NCBI RefSeq assembly: GCF_021730305.1
Contig: NZ_CP032674.1
Location: forward strand, 3,953,001-4,017,000
Direction: 5' to 3'
DNA: 64,000 bases
Source: Xanthobacter sp. YC-JY1
GTDB lineage: Bacteria > Pseudomonadota > Alphaproteobacteria > Rhizobiales > Xanthobacteraceae
Part shown: positions 12,095 through 20,913 of the stretch, piece after piece
Layout of the letters: each line of letters opens with the position of its first letter
How positions within the stretch are numbered: the first letter of the stretch is position 1
Translations under genes and position numbers: made by a program
The notes under the pieces: generated by a model
The model's database searches: none
Seen by the model: only the letters and a program-made list of their open reading frames with translations
What the model was told of the DNA's origin: nothing

Positions 12095-12787
12095 ATGGCC
12101 CGCGCCTATCCGATCATCGCCCCCTCCATCCTCTCGGCGGACTTCACCCGCCTCGGCGCCGAGGTGGATGCGGTGCTCGAGGGCGGCGCCGAGTGGATCC
12201 ATTTCGACGTGATGGACAACCATTATGTCCCCAACCTCACCATCGGCCCGCTGATCCTCCAGTCGCTGCGCAAGGCGACCAAGGCGTTCGTGGACGTGCA
12301 CCTGATGGTGAAGCCGGTAGACGGGATGATCGAGGCCTTTGCCGCGGCCGGCGCCGACCTCATCTCCTTCCACCCGGAAGCCTCCGAGCATGTGGACCGC
12401 TCGCTCCAGCTCATCCGCTCCAAGGGCGTGAAGGCCGGCCTGGTGCTGAACCCGGCCACCCCCCTCTCGGTGCTGGACTACACGCTGGACGCCCTCGACC
12501 TCGTGCTGGTCATGTCGGTGAACCCCGGCTTCGGCGGGCAGGCCTTCATTCCCTCGGCGCTCGACAAGCTGAAGGCCATTCGCGAGCGCATCGACGCCTC
12601 GGGCCGCGACATCCGTCTTGAGATCGACGGCGGGGTGAAGGTGGACAATATCGGCGCCATCGCCGCCGCGGGGGCGGACACCTTCGTCGCCGGCAGCGCC
12701 ATCTACGGCGCCAAGGACTATGCCGCGACCATCGCCGCCATGAAGCGCGAGATCGCCGCCGCCACCGGCACAGCCGCTGCGGCCTGA
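12095..12787 (+). CDS. cbbE: Ribulose-phosphate 3-epimerase
   Basis: This enzyme interconverts ribulose- and xylulose-5-phosphate and closes the Calvin-cycle regeneration phase. The 230-residue TIM-barrel protein carries APSILSADF at the start, the [12 protein letters not shown] metal/catalytic motif, HLMVKP, the [10 protein letters not shown] phosphate loop, and the late LEIDGGVK catalytic Asp motif. It is the last recognised gene of the cbb unit and converges on cysW 70 bp downstream. Confidence 0.96.
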   Translation: MARAYPIIAPSILSADFTRLGAEVDAVLEGGAEWIHFDVMDNHYVPNLTIGPLILQSLRKATKAFVDVHLMVKPVDGMIEAFAAAGADLISFHPEASEHVDRSLQLIRSKGVKAGLVLNPATPLSVLDYTLDALDLVLVMSVNPGFGGQAFIPSALDKLKAIRERIDASGRDIRLEIDGGVKVDNIGAIAAAGADTFVAGSAIYGAKDYAATIAAMKREIAAATGTAAAA

Positions 12788-12857
12788 CGTGGGCGCAAGC
12801 CCGCGCGGCACCTGAGAGACCCCATCCGGCGGCGGTCGAAGACCGGTGCCGTCGGCC

Positions 12858-13730
12858 TCAGTGTCCCGGCCGGCGCGGCGCGACGATCTCGCCCCGCGCC
12901 CGCTCCGCCCGCTCGATCAGATATTTCGCCACCAGCGTGAACAAAGCGACGCCTACCAGGACCGTCGCGGCGGCGAAGGCGGCGACGGCGTGGCTGTCCT
13001 GGTAGAGCAGCTCGATCTGCAACGGCAGGGTCGAGGTCTGGCCGCGGATGTTGCCGGAGACGATGGAGACGGCGCCGAACTCGCCCATCACCCGCGCATT
13101 ACACAGGGCCGCCCCATAGAGTAGCGCGAACTTCACATTGGGCAGGGTGACGAGCCGCAGCACGTCGAAGCCCGAGGCGCCCAGGCTCACCGCCGCCTCC
13201 TCCTCGTCCCGCCCCTGCGCCATCATCAGCGGCACCAGCTCGCGCAGCACGAACGGCGCGGTCACGAACAGGCTGGCGAGGATGATGGCCGGCACGGCGA
13301 ACATGATCTTGATGTCGTGTGCCTGCAGAAACGGCCCGAACAGCCCCTGCGCCCCATAGACGAAGAGATAGGCGACGCCCGCCACGATGGGCGAGATGGA
13401 GAAGGGCAGCTCCGCCACCGCCAGCAGCAGGTTGCGCCCGCGGAAGGAGAATTTCGTCACCGCCCAAGCGGCGGCGATGCCGAAGGCGGTATTGAGCGGC
13501 ACGCAGACGAGGGCGGTGAGCAGCGTCAGCCCCACCGCGTGCAGCGTATCCGGCCGGGCGAGCGCTTCGAGATAGGTGGGCAGGCCGCGCGCGAACGCCT
13601 CGGCGAAGATGACGGCCAGCGGCGCGATGAGCGCCAGAGCGGTGGTCGCCAGCACCAGGGTGAGAATCACCGAGCGGGTCACCGCGCCGTCGCCGACGCG
13701 CAGGCGGTGGCGGTTCACGGGATGCGCCAT
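12858..13730 (-). CDS. cysW: Sulfate/thiosulfate-type ABC transporter permease CysW
   Basis: This 290-residue inner-membrane permease has about six hydrophobic helices and the EAA-type cytoplasmic loop (EEEAAVSLGASGFDVLRLVTLP), the contact site for the ATPase. The ATG at 13730 overlaps the TGA of cysT by one base, indicating translational coupling. A cysA ATPase gene would be expected next, but the convergent cbbE begins 70 bp away. The frame is open further upstream, but the coupled ATG is the better start. Confidence 0.9.
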   Translation of the reverse strand: MAHPVNRHRLRVGDGAVTRSVILTLVLATTALALIAPLAVIFAEAFARGLPTYLEALARPDTLHAVGLTLLTALVCVPLNTAFGIAAAWAVTKFSFRGRNLLLAVAELPFSISPIVAGVAYLFVYGAQGLFGPFLQAHDIKIMFAVPAIILASLFVTAPFVLRELVPLMMAQGRDEEEAAVSLGASGFDVLRLVTLPNVKFALLYGAALCNARVMGEFGAVSIVSGNIRGQTSTLPLQIELLYQDSHAVAAFAAATVLVGVALFTLVAKYLIERAERARGEIVAPRRPGH

Positions 13731-14596
13731 CAGGCATCCCCCATGGCGAACTTCTGGTGCCACGCCTGCACGGCGTTCACGATCAGCAGCATGACGAAGG
13801 CGAGGCCAAGCATGGTGACGGCGATGGCGGCGGCGGCGGCGTAGTCATATTCCTCCAGCCGGATGAAGGTGAGCAGCGCCACGATCTCGGTGCGGAACGG
13901 CTGGTTGCCGGCGATGAACACCACCGCGCCGAATTCCCCGAGCGAACGGGCGAAGGCCAGCGACGTGCCGGCGAGGAAGGCCGGGAAGATGGTGGGGAAG
14001 ATGATGCGGCGGAAGATGGTGAGGTCGCTCGCGCCCAGCGTCGCGCCCGCCTCCTCCAGCTCTGGCTCCATGTCCTCCAGCACCGGCTGCACGGTGCGCA
14101 CCACGAAGGGGATGGAGGTGAAGGCCATGGCGCAGACGATGCCGGCCGGGGCGTAGGCCACCTGTATCCCCCACTGCGCCAGCGGCGCGCCGAACCACCC
14201 GTTCTTGGCGAACAGCGCCGTCAATGCGAGGCCCGCCACCGCCGTGGGCAAGGCGAAGGGCACATCCACCATGGCATCCAGCAGGCGCTTGCCGGGAAAC
14301 TCGTAGCGCACCAGCACCCAGGCGAGGGCGAGGCCATAGATGGCGTTGAACAGCGCCGCCAGAGCCGCCGTGGTCAGCGTCACCTGGAAGGAGGCGAGCG
14401 TGCGCGGCGAGGTGATGATGGCGATGTAGCGATCGAAGCCCACGTCCGCCGCCTTCAGCAGCAGCGCGCCGATGGGCAGGAGCACGATGAGGCCGAGATA
14501 GAGAAGTGCCAGGCCGAGCGAGAGCCGAAAGCCCGGAATGACGCTGCGGCGGGGCTGGCGGCTCAGCATCGGCAGCGCGAAGCGGGGGCGGGGCAT
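13730..14596 (-). CDS. cysT: Sulfate/thiosulfate-type ABC transporter permease CysT (CysU)
   Basis: This 288-residue permease partners CysW. It has multiple hydrophobic helices, the DVPFALPTAVAGL region and the EAA loop (ELEEAGATLGASDLTIFRRI). The late FARSLGEFGAVVFIAGN segment is characteristic of CysT. No binding-protein gene (sbp/cysP) precedes it: the next gene upstream is an unrelated small exported protein. Substrate could be sulfate or another oxyanion such as thiosulfate; motifs alone do not decide. Confidence 0.88.
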   Translation of the reverse strand: MPRPRFALPMLSRQPRRSVIPGFRLSLGLALLYLGLIVLLPIGALLLKAADVGFDRYIAIITSPRTLASFQVTLTTAALAALFNAIYGLALAWVLVRYEFPGKRLLDAMVDVPFALPTAVAGLALTALFAKNGWFGAPLAQWGIQVAYAPAGIVCAMAFTSIPFVVRTVQPVLEDMEPELEEAGATLGASDLTIFRRIIFPTIFPAFLAGTSLAFARSLGEFGAVVFIAGNQPFRTEIVALLTFIRLEEYDYAAAAAIAVTMLGLAFVMLLIVNAVQAWHQKFAMGDA

Positions 14597-14734
14597 GGGC
14601 TCTTAAGGGGCATCTTGCGCTGGAAGGTCGGGCCGACGTCGCGGCATACGGCCGTTATGGCGCGCACAAGCGAAAATGTCATGCTTGGCCGGGATAAAAA
14701 TTAAATACCGCGAAAACGCTGTGATTTCACCCCA

Positions 14735-14758
14735 CAAAAAAGGGCCGCGAGGCGGCCC
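14735..14758 (-). terminator. Terminator of the small exported protein gene
   Basis: The stem gggccgc / gcggccc (14742-14748 and 14752-14758) is followed on the minus strand by a T-run (complement of 14735-14741). It lies 26 bp past the stop at 14785. Confidence 0.75.
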
Positions 14759-14784
14759 CTTCCGTCTTCTTCGGCAGCCTTGGC

Positions 14785-15138
14785 TCAGAAGCCCGGCAGG
14801 TCGAAGGCGCCCGGCAGCGGCCAGCGCAGGCCGGTGATGGGGCCGGGACCGGCGGCCGTGGGTCCATAGGTCGGGTAGAAGTAGCCGGGCGGCAGCGCGT
14901 AATCGAGATACGACTTGGAGCCGGGCTTCACCACCGTGCCGGCATCGAGATAGGAGCGGCGCTCCACCACGATACGGTTGCGCTTCTTGACCGTCTGCGC
15001 CTCGGCGCTGTCGGCGGAAGCGATGGAGAAAGCACCGGTGGTCGCCGCAATGGCTGCCGCCGCCAGCGACACCGAGAGCGCCGTCTTCAGGCCCGAACGG
15101 GCGAAAGCAGCGAAGGTGGTGAACGACGCGAAACCCAT
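14785..15138 (-). CDS. Small exported protein of unknown function
   Basis: I do not recognise this 117-residue protein. It starts at an ATG preceded by gggagga. The N-terminal half contains a hydrophobic stretch (LKTALSVSLAAAAIAATTGAF) ending near an alanine-rich site, followed by KKRNR, which fits a signal peptide or single anchor. The mature part is short, rich in Tyr, Pro and Gly (SYLDYALPPGYFYPTYGP), and likely extracytoplasmic. An in-frame start further upstream would add 30 residues without a better ribosome site. Confidence 0.6.
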   Translation of the reverse strand: MGFASFTTFAAFARSGLKTALSVSLAAAAIAATTGAFSIASADSAEAQTVKKRNRIVVERRSYLDAGTVVKPGSKSYLDYALPPGYFYPTYGPTAAGPGPITGLRWPLPGAFDLPGF

Positions 15139-15246
15139 GGCATCCTCCCAGATCGGCGCTGGGCCGACCTTGACTGGATTAATAGACGTTTGTCCCCTGC
15201 GCAAGGAAACCCGCCGGCTTGGTGCCATGTTCCCGCCTTCTCGACG

Positions 15247-15284
15247 CCGGCGCGTTGCGTTGACGCAACAGTTGAATGCGCCGG
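15247..15284. other. Structured hairpin upstream of asd
   Basis: The outer arms ccggcgc / gcgccgg (15247-15253, 15278-15284) enclose a perfect inner stem gttgcgt / acgcaac (15254-15260, 15263-15269). It lies in the 244-bp divergent gap between the small exported protein and asd. Its role is unknown; it could be a regulatory hairpin or operator. Confidence 0.35.
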
Positions 15285-15382
15285 TGCCGTGCCTGATCGC
15301 GAATCTTCGATTTGCAAGGCCAAGGGGTTCGGCCTAAAAGCACGGTCTTCGGCCGCATGGGCCGATACATCCGAGGAACATC

Positions 15383-16417
15383 ATGGGTTACAAGGTCGCC
15401 GTCGTCGGCGCCACGGGCAACGTGGGCCGGGAGATTCTCTCGATCCTCGACGAGCGGGGCTTCCCCGCGGACGAGGTCGTCGCGCTCGCCTCGCGAAAGT
15501 CGCAGGGCGTGGAAGTCTCCTACGGCGATAAAACCCTCAAGGTGAAGGCGCTTGAGACCTACGACTTCTCCGACACCGACATCTGCCTGATGTCGGCCGG
15601 TGGAGCCGTGTCCAAGGAGTGGTCGCCGAAGATCGGAGCGCAGGGCTGCGTCGTCATCGACAATTCCTCCCAATGGCGCATGGACCCGGACGTGCCCCTG
15701 ATCGTTCCCGAGGTGAACGCGGACGCCATCGTCGGCTTCTCCAAGAAGAACATCATCGCCAATCCCAACTGCTCCACGGCGCAGCTCGTCGTCGCGCTGA
15801 AGCCGCTGCATGACGCCGCGACCATCAAGCGCGTGGTGGTCTCCACCTACCAGTCCGTCTCCGGTGCCGGCAAGGACGCCATGGACGAGCTGTTCACCCA
15901 GACGCGGGCCGTCTTCGTCTCCGATCCGGTGGAGCCGAAGAAGTTCCCCAAGCGCATCGCCTTCAACCTCATCCCGCAGATCGACGTCTTCATGGACGAC
16001 GGTTTCACCAAGGAAGAGTGGAAGATGGTGGCCGAGACCAAGAAGATTCTCGACCCAAAGATCAAGCTCACGGCCACCTGCGTCCGCGTGCCGGTCTTCA
16101 TCTCCCACTCCGAGGCGGTGAACGTGGAGTTCGAGAAGGAGCTCTCCGCCGACGACGCGCGCAAGATCCTGCGCGAGGCGCCCGGCATCCTCGTCATCGA
16201 CACCCGTGAGCCGGGCGGCTACGCCACCCCCCACGAGGCGGCCGGCGAGGACGCGACCTACATCTCGCGCCTGCGCGACGACCCGACCGTGGACAACGGC
16301 ATCGCCTTCTGGTGCGTGTCGGACAACCTGCGCAAGGGCGCCGCGCTGAATGCGGTGCAGATCGCCGAGGTGCTGGTGAACCGCAAGCTCATCACCGCCC
16401 GTTCCAAGGCGGCCTGA
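15383..16417 (+). CDS. asd: Aspartate-semialdehyde dehydrogenase
   Basis: This enzyme reduces aspartyl phosphate to aspartate semialdehyde with NADPH, feeding lysine/diaminopimelate, threonine and methionine synthesis. The 344-residue protein has the N-terminal dinucleotide fold VAVVGATGNVGREIL and the catalytic cysteine in NPNCSTAQ (Cys130). It also has the ESVSGAG-like YQSVSGAGKDAMDEL segment and the RVPVFISHSEAVNVEF substrate motif containing the catalytic His. It is followed by a strong terminator and appears monocistronic. Confidence 0.97.
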   Translation: MGYKVAVVGATGNVGREILSILDERGFPADEVVALASRKSQGVEVSYGDKTLKVKALETYDFSDTDICLMSAGGAVSKEWSPKIGAQGCVVIDNSSQWRMDPDVPLIVPEVNADAIVGFSKKNIIANPNCSTAQLVVALKPLHDAATIKRVVVSTYQSVSGAGKDAMDELFTQTRAVFVSDPVEPKKFPKRIAFNLIPQIDVFMDDGFTKEEWKMVAETKKILDPKIKLTATCVRVPVFISHSEAVNVEFEKELSADDARKILREAPGILVIDTREPGGYATPHEAAGEDATYISRLRDDPTVDNGIAFWCVSDNLRKGAALNAVQIAEVLVNRKLITARSKAA

Positions 16418-16443
16418 GCCTTCCGGCATTCTGGAAAATGACG

Positions 16444-16476
16444 AACGGCCCGCTTCGGCGGGCCGTTTGCTTTTGC
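16444..16476. terminator. Bidirectional terminator between asd and the EamA transporter
   Basis: A 10-bp perfect stem aacggcccgc / gcgggccgtt with a ttcg tetraloop is followed by tgcttttg. The converging transporter gene ends at 16481, so the hairpin can serve both strands. Confidence 0.85.
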
Positions 16477-16480
16477 GGGA

Positions 16481-17368
16481 TCAGCGCGGCCGCGAGCGGG
16501 TGCGCTGCGCCACCGCGACCACCAGCGCCACGCCCGCGGCGAAGGCCACGGTCTCCGCGTCCGGCACCTCGCCATTGATGGGCCAGGCGAGCCCCACCGT
16601 CACGAAGGTCTGCAGGAGCTGCATCTGCCCGACGCGGGCGATGCCGCCCATGGCGAGCCCGGCATTCCAGAAGAAGAAGCCGATGAGCTGGCTGAAGAGG
16701 CCGAGATAGAGCAGCGCCGCCCAGGAGGCGCCTGACACACTGCCCGCGCCACCCCATGGAAAGGTGAGGAGCGCGAGCGGGAGCGTCACTGGCAGGCAGA
16801 GGATCAGCATGAACGCGATCACCTCCCACCCCGACATGGTGCGCGCCAGGCCCCCCGAGACGGCATAGCCGATGGCGCAGGCGATGACGCCGAGGAACAG
16901 AAGGCTATCGCCCATCCCCAGCGCGCCGCCCGCGCCGTTGCGCAAGGCGAAGGCGACCACCAGCCCGGCCCCCACAGCGCTCGCGGCGAACAGGCCGAGG
17001 CCCGGCCGTTCCCCGGCCAGCAGCATGGCGGCGATGGCCGTGCACAGGGGCAGAAGGCCGAGCACGATGCCGCCATGGGCCGCCGGCACCGTCTGGGTGG
17101 CAACGCCGATGGCCAGCGGGAACACGAAGATCAGGCAGCCCGAGGAAACGGCGAGGCGCCACAGCACGGCCCGCTGGCCGAACGGCCACGGCCGACGCAT
17201 CACCAGCACCAGCCCGAGCGCCGCGAAGCCGGCCAAGGCGGCGCGGCCGAAGCTGATGAACCAGGGGCTGAAATCGTGCAGCGCGAAGCGGGTGAGCGGC
17301 AGGGTCGCACCGAACATCACGACCGCGACGAAACCGAGAAGAAGCCCGAGGGCCAAGCGTCGATCCAT
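16481..17368 (-). CDS. EamA/DMT-superfamily transporter
   Basis: This 295-residue integral membrane protein has about ten predicted helices in two repeated halves, as in drug/metabolite (EamA, RhaT-like) exporters. The first helix is LALGLLLGFVAVVMFGATLPL, and the second half begins near DSLLFLGVIACAIGYAVSGG. The substrate cannot be told from sequence. The start ATG at 17368 places the first helix directly after MDRR; upstream in-frame codons belong to the divergent promoter region. Confidence 0.85.
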   Translation of the reverse strand: MDRRLALGLLLGFVAVVMFGATLPLTRFALHDFSPWFISFGRAALAGFAALGLVLVMRRPWPFGQRAVLWRLAVSSGCLIFVFPLAIGVATQTVPAAHGGIVLGLLPLCTAIAAMLLAGERPGLGLFAASAVGAGLVVAFALRNGAGGALGMGDSLLFLGVIACAIGYAVSGGLARTMSGWEVIAFMLILCLPVTLPLALLTFPWGGAGSVSGASWAALLYLGLFSQLIGFFFWNAGLAMGGIARVGQMQLLQTFVTVGLAWPINGEVPDAETVAFAAGVALVVAVAQRTRSRPR

Positions 17369-17563
17369 TGGGCTCCCGGGAGGCGCGGTTCCAAGGGCGC
17401 TTATTAGGGTCTGTGCGGTCGAAAAGACAGCGAAACCGCGTGATATGCCCATCAGCGACCGTGATGTCGCGAAAATCGCTGATGAAAGGCCACCCCGCCG
17501 CCGCTATGGTGGCGCGCCGCGGAACCTTTGCCCTCGAAACGCGCGGCACCAAAGAGCGAGAAC

Positions 17564-17776
17564 ATGATCCAGTCCCAGCGTCCCGGCCACGACGTCGACC
17601 CCAAGCTGCTCGAAATCCTGGTCTGCCCCCTCACCAAGGGGCCGCTGGAATATGATCGCGAGCGCCAGGAGCTGATCTCCCGCGCCGCCCGCCTCGCCTA
17701 TCCCATCCGCGACGGCATCCCGATCATGCTCGCCGACGAGGCGCGCCAGCTGGACGAAAGCGAACTCAACCGCTGA
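17564..17776 (+). CDS. Trm112/YcaR-like (UPF0434) small protein
   Basis: This 70-residue protein has the [17 protein letters not shown] opening and the [12 protein letters not shown] end typical of the Trm112/UPF0434 family, small zinc-ribbon-like proteins that can activate methyltransferases. Only one cysteine of the ribbon is kept, as is usual in the proteobacterial branch. The ATG at 17564 is preferred over an upstream in-frame ATG because it gives the family length. The gene lies just upstream of the TPP riboswitch, transcribed in the same direction. Confidence 0.85.
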   Translation: MIQSQRPGHDVDPKLLEILVCPLTKGPLEYDRERQELISRAARLAYPIRDGIPIMLADEARQLDESELNR

Positions 17777-17842
17777 GCTCGGCCTCGTCCCGGGCGCCCC
17801 GCCTCTTGCAGTTCTGCGGCCGGCATGAGTAAATAACAGACA

Positions 17843-17920
17843 CGGCCTGGGGTGCCGCGCATCATGCGCGGCTGAGATCACACCCATCGAACCTGTCTGG
17901 ATCATGCCAGCGTAGGGAGA
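17843..17920 (+). promoter_or_regulatory. TPP riboswitch (thi box)
   Basis: The conserved thi-box segments appear in order: ggggtgcc, ctgagat, accc, gaacctg, and the final atgccagcgtaggga. A variable hairpin (gcgcatcatgcgc) sits between the first two. The terminal agggaga lies 5-6 bases before the thiO ATG at 17926, so the riboswitch 3' end includes the thiO ribosome site. This suggests control of translation initiation by TPP. Confidence 0.93.
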
Positions 17921-17925
17921 TGCCG

Positions 17926-19131
17926 ATGAGCGAGAGCTTGTCGCAGTTTACATCCGCACCTTCATCGCAAGCCGGCTCTGCACCGGCGGGCAAGGCCAAA
18001 CCACGTGTTGCCATCGTCGGCGGCGGCGTCATCGGCCTCGCCCTCGCCTGGCGCCTCGCCGACGCCGGCTGTCCGGTGGATTTGTTCGAGGCCGGCGAGA
18101 CCGGAGAAGGCGCGAGCCGCGCCGCCGCCGGCATGCTCGCCGCCTGCGCCGAGGCCGAGCCCGGCGAGGAGGGCCTGCTCGCCCTCAATCGCGCCAGCCA
18201 GACCCTCTGGCCCGCCTTCGCGGCGGAGCTGGAGCGCGCCTCCGGTGAGGCGGTGGACCTGCGCACCGAGGGCACCATCACCATCGCCCTCACGGCGGAC
18301 GACCTCGCGAAGCTGCGCCACCTTTACGCCTTCCAGCAGGGGCTGGGCCTGCCCGTGCAGTGGCTCACCGCCGCCGAGGTGCGCCGGCGCGAGCCCTATC
18401 TCGCGCCCCGCCTCGCCGGCGGCGTGCTGAGCCCCGAGGATCATCAGGTGGACAACCGCAAGGTTGCCGCCGCGCTGAAGATCGCCGCGCTCAAGGCCGG
18501 CGCGACGATCCACCAGAACACGCCCGTCAGCCGCGTGGAGACGACCGGCGGCCGCGCCACCGGCATCGTCACCGGCGAGACGCACCATGCCGCCGACGTG
18601 GTGGTGCTCGCGGCCGGGGCGTGGAGCCGGGGCGTGGACATCACCCCGGCGACGCCGCTGCCGGTGCGCCCCATCAAGGGGCAGATGCTGTCCCTGCGCA
18701 TGGACCCGGCCGCGCCGATCCTTTCCCACGTCCTGTGGGCGCCTGGCTCCTACCTCGTGCCGCGGCGCGACGGCCGGCTCATCATCGGCGCCACCACCGA
18801 GGAGAAGGGGTTCGACACCGACCTCACAGCCGGCGGCCAGCTCGCTTTGCTCACCAATGCGTGGCGGGCACTGCCGACGCTGGAGGAGCTGAGCATCGTT
18901 GAGCAATGGGTCGGCTTCCGCCCCGGCAGCCGGGACGACGCCCCCATCCTCGGCCCGAGCCCGGAGGTGGACGGCCTCGTCTACGCCACCGGCCATCACC
19001 GCAACGGCATCCTCCTGCTGCCGGTGACCACGCAGATGATCGCCGACCACATCCTGGGCGGCAAGATCGCGGACGTAGCCCTGCCCTTCGGCGCGGAGCG
19101 CTTCGGCCCGCCGCGCGCGGCGGCGGAGTGA
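17926..19131 (+). CDS. thiO: Glycine oxidase ThiO
   Basis: This FAD-dependent oxidase converts glycine to iminoglycine (dehydroglycine) for thiazole synthesis, replacing ThiH in aerobes. The 401-residue protein has the Rossmann FAD motif VAIVGGGVIGLALAWRLAD near residue 30 and the DAO-type C-terminal motif GLVYATGHHRNGILLLP. I chose the ATG at 17926 because an ATG at 17920 overlaps the agggaga ribosome site. thiS overlaps its 3' end by 4 bp. Confidence 0.94.
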   Translation: MSESLSQFTSAPSSQAGSAPAGKAKPRVAIVGGGVIGLALAWRLADAGCPVDLFEAGETGEGASRAAAGMLAACAEAEPGEEGLLALNRASQTLWPAFAAELERASGEAVDLRTEGTITIALTADDLAKLRHLYAFQQGLGLPVQWLTAAEVRRREPYLAPRLAGGVLSPEDHQVDNRKVAAALKIAALKAGATIHQNTPVSRVETTGGRATGIVTGETHHAADVVVLAAGAWSRGVDITPATPLPVRPIKGQMLSLRMDPAAPILSHVLWAPGSYLVPRRDGRLIIGATTEEKGFDTDLTAGGQLALLTNAWRALPTLEELSIVEQWVGFRPGSRDDAPILGPSPEVDGLVYATGHHRNGILLLPVTTQMIADHILGGKIADVALPFGAERFGPPRAAAE

Positions 19132-19343
19132 ACGCCGTGCTCGCCCTGAAGGTGAACGGCGCCGAGGAGGCGCATCCCGTGGCCACCGTCGCCGATCTGC
19201 TCGTCGCCAAAGGGCTTGAGCCGGAGCGCAAGGGCATCGCCGTGGCGGTGAACGGCACCGTGGTGCCCCGCCGCACCTGGACCGAGGCACGCCTTTCCGC
19301 AGGCGACGCCGTGGAAATCATCGAGGCCAAGCAGGGCGGCTGA
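19128..19343 (+). CDS. thiS: Sulfur carrier protein ThiS
   Basis: This ubiquitin-like carrier donates thiocarboxylate sulfur to thiazole synthase. The 71-residue protein ends with the required Gly-Gly (AKQGG) and contains the VAVNGTVVPR and LSAGDAVEIIEA segments of the beta-grasp fold. The GTG start at 19128 overlaps the thiO stop as GTGA, which implies coupled translation; a second GTG three codons later is possible. Confidence 0.92.
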   Translation: MNAVLALKVNGAEEAHPVATVADLLVAKGLEPERKGIAVAVNGTVVPRRTWTEARLSAGDAVEIIEAKQGG

Positions 19344-20189
<846 letters not shown>

Positions 20190-20191
20190 CC

Positions 20192-20821
20192 CTGCCTTCT
20201 CTGCCGACGCCGCCTCTGCTCCTCATCACCGACCGCACATTGGCGCGGGGTGATCTGGCGGACGTGGTGGCCTCGGCCTGTGCCGGCGGGTGCAGATGGG
20301 TGAGCCTGCGGGAGAAGGATCTGCCGGCCGCCGAGCAGATCGCCCTCTTCGCCCGCCTGCGCGCCGCAACCTTGCCCTTCGGCGCCCGCCTGACGCTGCA
20401 TGGCTTCCCCGAGCTGGCGCTGGCCGCTGGCGCGGACGGCGTGCACCTCTCCGGCGGCGGGGACGCGAAGGCGGCGCGGGCACTTCTTGGGCCGGGGGCA
20501 TTGATCGGCTTGTCCACTCACACCCTTGTGGAAGCAGCCGCAGCGGATCCAACCGCGCTGGACTACATCACGGCGAGTCCCGTTTTCCTCACCCGGTCCA
20601 AGCCGGGACACGGGCCGGCGCTGGGGCTTGAAGGGCTGTCCGCCTTCGCCCGCACGAGCGCCGTGCCGGTGGTCGCCCTCGCCGGCATCGACGCAGAAGC
20701 GGCACCGACCTGCCTTGCCGCCGGAGCCAAAGGTGTCGCGATCATGGGCGGAATCATGCGCGCGGACGATCCACGAGCCGCCTTCGCCGCTCTCGCCGCG
20801 CGCGCGCCATCGGCAATCTGA
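20192..20821 (+). CDS. thiE: Thiamine phosphate synthase ThiE (apparent CTG start)
   Basis: This enzyme couples HMP pyrophosphate and thiazole phosphate to thiamine phosphate. The frame encodes a typical ThiE: the first beta strand PLLLITDR, WVSLREKDLP, the ADGVHLSGG loop, and a C-terminal VVALAGIDAE-GAKGVAIMGG phosphate site. No ATG, GTG or TTG occurs before the first strand. The best candidate is CTG at 20192, six bases after gggag, giving 209 residues, the family size. CTG at 20186, overlapping the thiG stop, is an alternative. A TTG in RTLARGD would delete the first strand and is unlikely. Confidence 0.85.
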   Translation: MPSLPTPPLLLITDRTLARGDLADVVASACAGGCRWVSLREKDLPAAEQIALFARLRAATLPFGARLTLHGFPELALAAGADGVHLSGGGDAKAARALLGPGALIGLSTHTLVEAAAADPTALDYITASPVFLTRSKPGHGPALGLEGLSAFARTSAVPVVALAGIDAEAAPTCLAAGAKGVAIMGGIMRADDPRAAFAALAARAPSAI

Positions 20822-20913
20822 TCCATCGCGGAACAGTCTCGGCTTTTGCGTGCATCCCCGGCGCTGTTAAGCTTGGCCACAGTGGGGGAAACCGCCAAAG
20901 AAGGGGCAATCCA

